Positions 26,512 through 33,242 of a stretch of DNA of 64,000 bases are shown piece by piece; position 1 is the stretch's first letter; the number at the start of each line of letters is the position of its first letter. Both the position numbers and the translations under genes were made by a program. The DNA comes from Rhodoplanes serenus (GTDB lineage: Bacteria; Pseudomonadota; Alphaproteobacteria; Rhizobiales; Xanthobacteraceae), in the NCBI GenBank assembly GCA_945897515.1, contig CAMDFO010000012.1:1-64000 (forward strand), in the 5' to 3' direction. The notes beneath the pieces are model-generated. The model searched no databases, was not told where the DNA came from, and worked only from the letters and a program-made list of their open reading frames with translations.

Positions 26512-26799
26512 CATCAGCTCCTTGCAATGGGTAGGCGGGGCCGATCGCGGCGGCTCTGAAAGTCGTTCCAAGTAAACTCATTGTAGAAACAGGAGCTTTT
26601 CTAAAATCCTGCCCCTTCGCTTCGAAACCGGCCACTATGTACAGTATATGGCTTAGCGCGATGGTTGTCTGTGGTTCAACGACACACCCGTCGCTTCTGG
26701 CAAAGCGTATGGATGCAGGGCGAGCGATCCATATTTGAACCATTGGCGCTCGGGCGTTGTTATCCGGCTGAGGACCAGCGCGTCCCGTCAGCAGGAAAA

Positions 26800-26967
26800 A
26801 TGAAACCCCTATGGCCACTATGCCCGAATTGCGGCCGCCCGATGCGGGAGGTCCGAACGATCCGCAAGCTGGAAATGCCGGACGTTAACGTGTTCGCGTG
26901 CAGCCGTTGCGATGTCGATTTCATCACCGAGGATCACCACACGATCGCGGGCACTGCGTTGCCGTAG
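26800..26967 (+). CDS. Zinc-ribbon miniprotein, 55 aa (first of a pair)
   Basis: The sequence opens MKPLWPLCPNCGRPMREVRT and contains a second cysteine pair in VFACSRCDVDF, giving a CxxC-(about 25)-CxxC zinc ribbon. AGGA precedes the ATG by 4 nt. Its stop overlaps the proposed GTG start of the next miniprotein (TAGTG), suggesting translational coupling. Such tiny ribbons often act as protein adaptors or rRNA/RNA polymerase-binding factors, but no function can be assigned. Confidence 0.65.
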   Translation: MKPLWPLCPNCGRPMREVRTIRKLEMPDVNVFACSRCDVDFITEDHHTIAGTALP

Positions 26968-27134
26968 TGTATAAGCCATGGCCATCGTGCCCCAAATGTT
27001 TGCTTCCGATGGCGCTCGTCCCTCCTCCGAAAATAGGCGGCCAGGAAGTGACACGAGTGCATGATTACAAGTGTCCGTCGTGCGGCGCCCTCTCAACTGA
27101 CGCGATCAAACCAGACCCAAAGACGATGAAATAG
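26967..27134 (+). CDS. Zinc-ribbon miniprotein, 55 aa (second of a pair)
   Basis: Starting at GTG 26967, the protein reads MYKPWPSCPKCLLPMALVPP with the second knuckle YKCPSCGALST. It therefore shows the same CxxC-linker-CxxC design and the same 55-residue length as the gene it overlaps, which suggests a tandem duplication. No separate Shine-Dalgarno is seen, as expected for stop-start coupling. An upstream in-frame ATG at 26898 is possible but would run through the first gene. No function is recognised. Confidence 0.55.
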   Translation: MYKPWPSCPKCLLPMALVPPPKIGGQEVTRVHDYKCPSCGALSTDAIKPDPKTMK

Positions 27135-27252
27135 TCGCATAACGCGGCTTCCTGAGTGCGCGCGCAATCGAAGCAAGGCGACAAACGAAAACGCCGGCGA
27201 CCCTGCGCCGCCGCATTCCGGTCGCTAACTCGAAACCGGAGATGCACCGCTC

Positions 27253-27513
27253 ATGAATTTTCGCAACCGTCCCGGCGCCAACTTTACGCGGCTTCGGGCA
27301 AGCATTCTCCAAGAGGCAGGCGTGCTTACGGTAAGCATTAGCCTCGTCAATCACCTTGAAACTAGAGAGAGCGCCTGGGGTCAGGAGACGACCGATTCAT
27401 TTGAGGAAGCCAGTTGGATGATTGCTGCTGTTGCTGAACAGTTCAGCATTTCTCAGCCCAGCATCTCCATTCGGATTGCGATGGAAAACTTCAGAGACGG
27501 GACGTTCCATTAG
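27253..27513 (+). CDS. Small hypothetical protein, 86 aa
   Basis: An open frame starts MNFRNRPGANFTRLRASILQ and ends SIRIAMENFRDGTFH. GGAG lies 11 nt upstream of the ATG at 27253. The acidic middle (ETRESAWGQETTDSFEEASW) and amphipathic end look protein-like. There is no signal peptide or known motif and the family is not recognised. The opposite strand carries only shorter, repeat-like frames. It is a possible gene within a string of miniproteins. Confidence 0.4.
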   Translation: MNFRNRPGANFTRLRASILQEAGVLTVSISLVNHLETRESAWGQETTDSFEEASWMIAAVAEQFSISQPSISIRIAMENFRDGTFH

Positions 27514-28004
27514 GCGTAAATCACGGGCCTGTCGTTTCTTCGCTCCTACACCGGCCGCCTGCCGCCGGCACTCCGCCACCAGCGTGTCATATCAAAGCCG
27601 TTCGACCCCATGACTCTCGCCGCCGCCTCGGTACGTGCGGACAGCTGCTAGTCGAGTTGGGATATTGCAAACTAATTTGCGGCGCGGCGGCTCTCCAGTC
27701 GGTCATCGTCAAATGATGGCTCGGCACCGACAAAGCATCGTATCCGCTGTCGACCGCTTGCTTGCTCAAATTGCAATGAACAAAACTCTCCGATTGGTGT
27801 CGCACTAAAGACGCGTGGCCGTGGCGTCACGATGTTGACTGTCTTGCGGGGCACTTACGCCGGCCTTTGGATACCTCCCCAAAAAAACTGCAAAAGTGAG
27901 CAATTTTGAACAACAAAGTTGTATCGTAAAATTTATACAACTCCACGATTCTGCCGTTGGAGCAGAGTGATTCTGCCATGAGGGGCAGTAAGCAAGGAGA
28001 TGAC
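27514..28004. other. Intergenic region, AT-rich towards its right end
   Basis: No frame in this stretch has both a ribosome-binding site and protein-like composition. From about 27850 the DNA becomes AT-rich and contains an 8-bp inverted repeat (27917-27942), probably promoter DNA for the small gene that starts at 28005. Confidence 0.5.
27917..27942. promoter_or_regulatory. Inverted repeat AGTTGTAT-N10-ATACAACT
   Basis: AGTTGTAT (27917-27924) and ATACAACT (27935-27942) are perfect inverted copies separated by 10 bp, roughly one helical turn between half-sites. They lie in AT-rich DNA 63 bp upstream of the 74-residue gene. This fits a dimeric regulator site; the regulator is unknown. Confidence 0.45.
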
Positions 28005-28229
28005 ATGACGGGTGATCCGCACACGGTCGCTCAATACATTTCCAAGAGGGCGGCAACTTTGGCCACCCATGCGCGGAAAAGCGGGCTGACACTATCAGCG
28101 TACATTTTAGATATGGCTGTTGTGGAGGCCCAAGAGACGGCCGAGCAGCTTCGGTGTGACGCCACAGCCAAGGAAGTGTCGGAAGGCCGATTGACTGCGG
28201 CGCGATCCGAGATGCTTCCGACAAGCTAA
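28005..28229 (+). CDS. Small hypothetical protein, 74 aa
   Basis: The ATG at 28005 follows a consensus Shine-Dalgarno, AAGGAG, at 27994-27999. The protein (MTGDPHTVAQYISKRAATLA, ending SEGRLTAARSEMLPTS) is helical and charged. Its pattern LSAYILDMAVVEAQE is faintly like the second helix of RHH antitoxins. No partner toxin is visible. The next gene downstream, 52 bp away, encodes a ribbon-helix-helix protein, so the two may form a unit. The family is not recognised. Confidence 0.6.
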   Translation: MTGDPHTVAQYISKRAATLATHARKSGLTLSAYILDMAVVEAQETAEQLRCDATAKEVSEGRLTAARSEMLPTS

Positions 28230-28281
28230 CCGAACGCCAGTAGCTGTTGAGTCCTCATATCCATTATCGGAGGAGACGACT

Positions 28282-28557
28282 ATGCAATCCATGGTCATCA
28301 AGCGGTCTGTCGTCATCGGCGGCCACAAGACCAGCGTTAGTCTCGAAGATGCGTTCTGGAATGGGCTGAAGGAGATAGGAATAGGCCGCAAGGCGACGCT
28401 TTCAAATCTCATCGCCGACATCGACACAGGGCGTTTACAGCAAGGCAACCTTTCGTCGGCCATCCGGCTTTTCGTGCTCGACTACTTTCGCTCGAAGATG
28501 CCGGAATCGCCGTCCGTCAACCGCGTCGGAAACGGCATGGCAGTGCTGCAACGTTAG
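28282..28557 (+). CDS. Ribbon-helix-helix domain protein (RHH_4 type), 91 aa
   Basis: This 91-residue protein contains the conserved RHH_4 pattern VIKRSVVIGGHKTSVSLEDA, then FWNGLKEIG and a tail ending LSSAIRLFVLDYFRSK. Proteins of this family are widespread in Alphaproteobacteria and are presumed DNA-binding dimers; targets are unknown. The ATG at 28282 has GGAGGAGA upstream. It follows the 74-residue gene on the same strand. Confidence 0.85.
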   Translation: MQSMVIKRSVVIGGHKTSVSLEDAFWNGLKEIGIGRKATLSNLIADIDTGRLQQGNLSSAIRLFVLDYFRSKMPESPSVNRVGNGMAVLQR

Positions 28558-28640
28558 CCCTCTCGGCGGCTTGCTTCGCCGGACCACGGAACGATTGCAC
28601 GCGCGGCGACTTGCAGAGTCCTGGGACGACGGAGGAATAG

Positions 28641-28733
28641 ATGGTTGCTTTCGAGATCATTGGCGTGGCGTTCGTCCTGCTGTTCTTTGCAGCTCTGATG
28701 ACCGACCGCGAGCCGATCACCAGCCGTAAGTGA
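28641..28733 (+). CDS. Membrane miniprotein, 30 aa
   Basis: A strong Shine-Dalgarno, GGAGGAA, sits 4 nt before the ATG. The peptide begins MVAFEIIGVAFVLLFFAALM and ends with a charged tail (TDREPITSRK). One hydrophobic helix of about 16 residues followed by a polar tail is typical of single-pass inner-membrane miniproteins. It is too short for routine ORF calling. The function is unknown. Confidence 0.6.
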   Translation: MVAFEIIGVAFVLLFFAALMTDREPITSRK

Positions 28734-28851
28734 GTCGTTTTCAAAGTAGGGGCGGCGGCTGATCGTGCGGGCGCGGTGTCTTTTCGTGAATGACGTGATG
28801 TCGCACAGCGGCCCAGTACGATCGCCCTCGCAGAAACCGCTTTGAATCGCG

Positions 28852-29604
28852 TCAATTCGCGCGATGGGGTTGCAAGGCGGTCAGGGGAACGTCGAGCTCG
28901 TACGCCACCCCCGCGGGCTCGTATTTCAGCCGAACCTCGCCATGAAGCTGATCGGCCAGGCGATTGATCAGGCGCGTGCCAAAACTGCGCCGCGTCGGCT
29001 CGACAACCGGCGGGCCGCCAGTCTCGGTCCATGTCAGCTTGAGCCGCTGTGTCGGTCCATCGAGCGTCGATGCAATCGCGATCCGCCCCTCCGGCTTCGA
29101 CAGCGCGCCGTACTTGACCGCGTTCGTGCACAGCTCGTTGAGCGACATGGTGAGCGGCAACACGGCGCCGGCGCCGATCTCGATTGCGGTGTCGGCAACG
29201 ACAAACCGCCGGATCGAATGGCTGTTGAACGGCTCGATTGCGGCGTGAATGACATCGGCCAGTTTTGCGCTGGTCCAGTTTGCTTGCAGCAGCAGATCGT
29301 GCGCCCGGCCAAGCGCAATCAATCGGCTTTCCACGGCCAGGCGGCCCTGGTCCAGGGTCGCCGCGGTCCGCAGGCTCTGCGAAGTGATCGCGATGACCGT
29401 CGCCAGCGTGTTCTTCACGCGATGATGCAGCTCTTCCAAAAGCAGGCGCTGCAAGCGCTTGGCGGTCTCGTTCTCGGTGGCGTCGATGCCGGCCTGCGCC
29501 AGAAGGCGCGCGGCGTCGATCCCGGCTTGGGTCAGCAGGTCGCGGAGACCGGCGTTTTCCGCTTCGAGAGCATCCTCCTTGAGACTGGTCGCTTCAGTCG
29601 CCAT
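28852..29604 (-). CDS. HWE-family histidine kinase without sensor domain
   Basis: This 250-residue soluble kinase has an N-terminal coiled coil (about 1-50), the acceptor helix LLLEELHHRVKNTLATVIA (His near residue 60), the N-box NELCTNAVKYGALS and the family-defining LTWTETGGPPV. HWE kinases are abundant in Rhizobiales and often act in light, redox or general-stress signalling through PhyR. No PAS or GAF input domain is present. The start is taken at 29604 because GAGA lies at a better distance than for the ATG at 29610. Together with the kinase at 24714-25487 it makes two orphan sensor-less kinases within 5 kb. Confidence 0.88.
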   Translation of the reverse strand: MATEATSLKEDALEAENAGLRDLLTQAGIDAARLLAQAGIDATENETAKRLQRLLLEELHHRVKNTLATVIAITSQSLRTAATLDQGRLAVESRLIALGRAHDLLLQANWTSAKLADVIHAAIEPFNSHSIRRFVVADTAIEIGAGAVLPLTMSLNELCTNAVKYGALSKPEGRIAIASTLDGPTQRLKLTWTETGGPPVVEPTRRSFGTRLINRLADQLHGEVRLKYEPAGVAYELDVPLTALQPHRAN

Positions 29605-29748
29605 GACCATTCTCGCTTGCGCAGCGAGTTCGGTACGTTACCGGACTTACCAGAAACCAGCCGAATGGTCGGATGTAAAGAGCAGCCGGGGAAAGTTCCG
29701 CGAGGCATGGGCTCGGATCGAAGGCCAAGCTCGATATGCCAGCTCGAG

Positions 29749-30060
29749 CTAGCGAAGCGCGATGACTCGAACGATCCGCGCCTCGCCGACGGGTCCTCGG
29801 AGATCGAACTGACAGTTCCGGTCGTAGTCCGGCCAGGAGCGCAACGAGCATGTGGCTCCCGTCGCGCGAGCGGGAAGGTCGGCGGAACTCAGGCGATCAC
29901 CCTTGAGACCGGCCGTGGCGTGAGGCTGCTGCATCGCGCCCTTGCTCTGCGGCTCCGCCTTCGCCTCCGGGGCAACCGGCGTGAAGAAAACCGTGAGGCT
30001 TGCCACAAGGGCGGCAGCGGCCACGGCGGCTATCGACTGGGCGGTGACGGATTTGAGCAT
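29749..30060 (-). CDS. Small exported or membrane-anchored protein, 103 aa, under an EcfG-type promoter
   Basis: The protein begins MLKSVTAQSIAAVAAAALVA, a hydrophobic segment ending near APEAKA-EPQ, so it is exported or anchored in the inner membrane. The mature part is short with two cysteines (GATCSLRSW and RNCQFDLRG), perhaps one disulfide. I do not recognise the family. The start at 30060 is preferred over upstream ATGs because a full EcfG promoter match lies at 30127-30103. This suggests induction in the general stress response. It is divergent from the L,D-transpeptidase gene. Confidence 0.65.
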   Translation of the reverse strand: MLKSVTAQSIAAVAAAALVASLTVFFTPVAPEAKAEPQSKGAMQQPHATAGLKGDRLSSADLPARATGATCSLRSWPDYDRNCQFDLRGPVGEARIVRVIALR

Positions 30061-30102
30061 TGCGAGAGCCCCCTGGACGCGCGATCGGCGTCTCCCGCGG
30101 AC

Positions 30103-30127
30103 AACGGTCATTGTGATGCAAAGTTCC
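30103..30127 (-). promoter_or_regulatory. EcfG-type general stress promoter
   Basis: On the minus strand GGAAC (30127-30123) and CGTT (30106-30103) are separated by 16 bp, matching the published alphaproteobacterial sigma-EcfG consensus. The predicted start point is about 35 bp before the ATG of the 103-residue gene. Confidence 0.65.
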
Positions 30128-30138
30128 ATGTTTTGATC

Positions 30139-30185
30139 TTGCTTAGGCAATAAAATCGCTGAAATTCTATGTTTTTCCTAAGCAA
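30139..30185. promoter_or_regulatory. 9-bp perfect inverted repeat in a divergent promoter region
   Basis: TTGCTTAGG (30139-30147) and CCTAAGCAA (30177-30185) are exact inverted copies 29 bp apart in AT-rich DNA. They lie between the EcfG promoter on the minus strand and the L,D-transpeptidase gene on the plus strand. This could be a looping operator pair or a hairpin. No U-tract follows, so a terminator is unlikely. Confidence 0.5.
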
Positions 30186-30325
30186 ATACATCGTTGTCTC
30201 CAATAATTCAGCCAGTCTTCAAAAGATAACGCAGTGTTAAAATTGAAGTAATATTGAACGCGATACGATTTCTAGGAACCATATCCTTTGCAATGACTTA
30301 TCCCGGCACACAACGGGGGTATGTC

Positions 30326-31048
30326 ATGAACGTCCAGATGTCCGCGCTCAAGTCCGCCACGGTCCTCGCCGCCAGCGCGGCGCTGTGGATCGGATCGGCA
30401 ATCGCGGCGCCGCTCCCGTCGGTCTATCCCAGCAATTCGCGGGCATTGTTCGATGCGGTGATGAACGGCCAGGCGCCGGCGGCGGAAGCCGAAACCGATG
30501 CGGGCCTGACGGGCGATCTGCGGCGTCAGATGGTCACCTATCCGACCAATGCGGCGGCCGGCACCATCGTCATCGATACCGCACAGACCTATCTCTACTA
30601 CGTCCTCGGCGACGGCAAGGCGATCCGCTACGGCATCGGCGTCGGCCGCGATGGCTTCACCTGGTCCGGCGCGCAGTCCGTGACGCGCAAGGCCGAGTGG
30701 CCTGATTGGACGCCGCCGCAGGAGATGATCGAGCGACAGCCCTACCTGCCGCGCTGGATGGCCGGTGGTGAGGGCAACCCGCTCGGCGCCCGCGCGATCT
30801 ATCTCGGCAGCACGGTCTATCGCATTCACGGCACCAACATGCCGGAGACGATCGGCCAGAAGGTTTCGAGCGGCTGCATCCGGATGCTCAATGCGGACGT
30901 GATCGACCTGTACGACCGCGTCAACGTCGGCACCAAGATCGTCGTGCTTCCCAATCGCAACAACGATGCGCCGATCGCGGCGTCGGTCGCGCGCACACGC
31001 CTTGCTGCTCCAGCGTCTTACGACCTGCGCGTGTCCAACATTTACTGA
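30326..31048 (+). CDS. L,D-transpeptidase (YkuD domain)
   Basis: This 240-residue exported enzyme has a signal peptide (about 1-28, ending AIAA-PLP) and a YkuD catalytic domain with IVIDTAQTYLYYVLGDGKA, the histidine motif RIHGTNMPETIG and catalytic SSGCIRMLNADVIDLY. L,D-transpeptidases form 3-3 peptidoglycan crosslinks or attach proteins to peptidoglycan and are common in Rhizobiales. The ATG at 30326 is chosen because GGGGG precedes it and the signal peptide starts there. The upstream AT-rich region carries an inverted repeat, and the divergent gene has a stress promoter. Confidence 0.94.
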   Translation: MNVQMSALKSATVLAASAALWIGSAIAAPLPSVYPSNSRALFDAVMNGQAPAAEAETDAGLTGDLRRQMVTYPTNAAAGTIVIDTAQTYLYYVLGDGKAIRYGIGVGRDGFTWSGAQSVTRKAEWPDWTPPQEMIERQPYLPRWMAGGEGNPLGARAIYLGSTVYRIHGTNMPETIGQKVSSGCIRMLNADVIDLYDRVNVGTKIVVLPNRNNDAPIAASVARTRLAAPASYDLRVSNIY

Positions 31049-31142
31049 GCCCGACTCAGCGCTATTTCTTGCGGGTGCAAAGCAGTCGGTCTGCCTTCAC
31101 CAAATCGATATTCGCTTCTCAATAAAACCCAAGGAGATTGTC

Positions 31143-31400
31143 ATGCGCTCTGTGATCAAGGCCGGAATGCTGGTGTTGACGCTGTCGGTGATGCCGATCG
31201 CGGCCCATGCCGGAACGCTGGAAGGCGTCGCCATCGGCGCGGGCTCGGGAGCCATCGTTGCCGGACCTGTCGGCGCGGTGGTCGGCGGCGTGGTCGGTGC
31301 GGTGGTCGGCGGTCCGAACCTGCGCCCGCGGCACTACGCTCGCGGTCAGCGACACTGCTGGCGCGATCGCCAGGGTCTCCGCCACTGCAAGTGGCGCTGA
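31143..31400 (+). CDS. Small exported glycine-zipper protein, 85 aa
   Basis: It starts MRSVIKAGMLVLTLSVMPIA with a signal peptide ending AHA-GTL. A glycine-zipper-like hydrophobic stretch follows (about residues 29-57, regular G/A/V with GAVVGGVVGAVVGG), then a basic, aromatic tail HCWRDRQGLRHCKWR. AAGGAG precedes the ATG. Similar proteins in Rhizobiales are annotated only as hypothetical or glycine-zipper envelope proteins; membrane insertion is likely. It lies directly after the L,D-transpeptidase. Confidence 0.75.
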   Translation: MRSVIKAGMLVLTLSVMPIAAHAGTLEGVAIGAGSGAIVAGPVGAVVGGVVGAVVGGPNLRPRHYARGQRHCWRDRQGLRHCKWR

Positions 31401-31511
31401 GCCGTTCAACATTCGGCAACGGCATTTTGTCGATGCGACGCGGGGCGGCCGTTGGCCGCTCTGCTTCCATCCAAGGGGAATATCGAACGGGTTGAGCATT
31501 GGAGTTGCGCC

Positions 31512-31697
31512 ATGGCCGCGATAGCTGAGAACGCTCTCTGCACGGCTTACTTGCGTCTGCAAGCGGATCGCTGTCACCGCCTCTCGCGAAGCTGCATGGA
31601 TCTCGGAACGGCGAGGGACCTCAGGCTCATGGCCGAGGAGATTTTTTTGAAAGCAGCGACAATAGAGGTCGCCGCACTGACGTGCGAAAGGCACTAA
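31512..31697 (+). CDS. Small hypothetical protein, 61 aa (conserved in Bradyrhizobiaceae-type genomes)
   Basis: Starting at ATG 31512 (GGAG upstream) the protein reads MAAIAENALCTAYLRLQADR and continues with SCMDLGTARDLRLMAEEIF. It is helical with hydrophobic heptads, no signal peptide and three or four cysteines. The pattern RLQA-R-CRRLS-S-MD--TARDLRLMAEE is one I associate with short unnamed proteins of Bradyrhizobiaceae. The function is unknown. Confidence 0.6.
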   Translation: MAAIAENALCTAYLRLQADRCHRLSRSCMDLGTARDLRLMAEEIFLKAATIEVAALTCERH

Positions 31698-31748
31698 CCG
31701 AAAGCGAGAAGGACCGGGCTGCTTCTGGCGTCATGGCCAATCAGAGTC

Positions 31749-31867
31749 GTCATGCCCGGCCTTGTGCCGGGCATCCACGTCTTGTCCCCATGGAAGTAAG
31801 GCGTGGATGGCCGTGACATAGGCGAGCGAAGCGCGCCGTCCTTCGGACGGCTGTGCACGGCCATGAC
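31749..31867. repeat. Palindromic repeat, composite type
   Basis: It starts GTCATGCCCGGCCTTGTGCC and ends CACGGCCATGAC. Arms pair within and across the element, and an extra GCCGTCC-TTC-GGACGGC hairpin lies inside. It sits in the 281-bp gap between the 61-residue gene and the MFS gene. Confidence 0.75.
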
Positions 31868-31978
31868 GGGGAGGGATGGGCGGCCGTTGCCGAGGCTGTG
31901 GTGGGTTTCGCTCGCCCTCCGGCAATCCTATGATCCCGCGCCCACTCGCGACCGCCAACGACAAGAAAAACCGCCCCC

Positions 31979-33226
31979 ATGTCCCGCCCTTCGGCGCTCG
32001 CACCGTTCAGCATCCGCAGCTACCGCTTCCAGTGGCCGGCCGATCTCCTGACCTCGTGGGCGTTCGAGATGGAGATGCTGATCCTCGGCTGGTACGTGTT
32101 CGTCGAGACCGGCTCGGTGCTGATGCTGACGCTCTACGGCGCGCTGCTGTCGGTCGGCACGCTGATTGCGCCGATGCTCGGCGTCGCGAGCGACCGCGTC
32201 GGCCACCGCCGGCTGCTCTGCGTGATGCGGCTGATCTACGGCGCGGTCGCGCTGACTGCGATGACGCTTTCGTTTTCCGGTCTGCTCAACCCCATCGTGG
32301 TGCTTTGCATGGCGGCGGTCTCGGGGCTGGTGCGGCCATCGGACTTGGGGCTACGCGGCGCGCTGATCGCCGAGACCATGCCGGCGCCATTTCTCACCGC
32401 CGCGATGGGCGTGTCGCGCACCACCTCCGATTCCGCCCGCATCATGGGTGCGCTCGCGGGCGCCGGGCTGTTCGCGGCGTTCGGTATGGGGCCGTCCTAT
32501 ATCGCGATCGCGACGTTCTATCTGCTCGGCGCGGCGTTGATCCTGCTCGCGGTGCCGCAGCGGTCCGACGCGCCGCCGGTCGTGACGCACGCCGAGGTTC
32601 CCAGGATTGCTTCATCGCCCTGGCGCGATCTGAAGGACGGCATCGTCCACATCTGGCACACGCCGAACCTGCTGGCCCTGGTCTGGCTCGCGCTGATCTA
32701 CAATTTCACGGCGTTCTCGATCACCACCGGCCTGTTTCCCTATGTTGCCAAGGAGATCTATCTCACCGACCAGACCGGCCTCGGCTACATGGTGGCGAGC
32801 ATCGCGGTCGGCGCGATGATCGGCTCGCTGCTGCTGACCGTGGTCGGTTCGGCGAGACTTTTGCCGCGCGTGATGTTCGTAACGGCGCTGGTCTGGCACG
32901 GCCTGCTGATGCTGTTCGCGCAGATGGAGAGCCTGGCGGGGGGCATCGCCGTGTTGCTGGTCGTGGGCGTGACGCAGAGCGTGACTATGGTGGCGCACAC
33001 CGTGATCCTGCTGCAATCCTCCAGCCAGCGCTTCCGCGGCCGGATCATGGGCCTGCGCATGCTGATGATCTACAGCCTGCCGGTCGGACTGCTGATCTCG
33101 GGCGGACTGATCGAACGGATCGGCTTCCGCGCCACCGTGACGATCTACACCGCGATCGGACTGGTGTTCACGGTCGTCGTAGCGTGGCGCTACGGCGCGC
33201 AGCTCATGCGGCGTTCCATCGAGTGA
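31979..33226 (+). CDS. MFS transporter (MFS_3/EntS-like)
   Basis: This 415-residue inner-membrane protein has about 12 predicted hydrophobic segments. The loop 2-3 motif is DRVGHRRLLC, and the second-half equivalent is FRGRIMGLRMLMIYSLPVG. The overall layout resembles the MFS_3 group, which contains enterobactin exporter EntS and putative drug or siderophore exporters. No siderophore genes are nearby, so the substrate is unknown. It is convergent with ubiB, whose stop is 16 bp away. Confidence 0.88.
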   Translation: MSRPSALAPFSIRSYRFQWPADLLTSWAFEMEMLILGWYVFVETGSVLMLTLYGALLSVGTLIAPMLGVASDRVGHRRLLCVMRLIYGAVALTAMTLSFSGLLNPIVVLCMAAVSGLVRPSDLGLRGALIAETMPAPFLTAAMGVSRTTSDSARIMGALAGAGLFAAFGMGPSYIAIATFYLLGAALILLAVPQRSDAPPVVTHAEVPRIASSPWRDLKDGIVHIWHTPNLLALVWLALIYNFTAFSITTGLFPYVAKEIYLTDQTGLGYMVASIAVGAMIGSLLLTVVGSARLLPRVMFVTALVWHGLLMLFAQMESLAGGIAVLLVVGVTQSVTMVAHTVILLQSSSQRFRGRIMGLRMLMIYSLPVGLLISGGLIERIGFRATVTIYTAIGLVFTVVVAWRYGAQLMRRSIE

Positions 33227-33242
33227 GCGGGCGGCTTGGCCG

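Noticed and set aside
26544-26569. GGAAC-N17-CGAT upstream of the Crp-family gene
   Set aside because: Only three of four bases match in the -10 element, and the match is too weak to list as a promoter.
28586-28611. GGAAC upstream of the 30-residue gene as an EcfG promoter
   Set aside because: The -10 position again reads ACTT.
30275-30300. GGAAC upstream of the L,D-transpeptidase as a second EcfG promoter
   Set aside because: At the expected spacing the -10 reads ACTT, matching only two of four CGTT positions.
31749-31867. Short frames in the gap before the MFS gene
   Set aside because: They are generated by the palindromic repeat and lack ribosome-binding sites.
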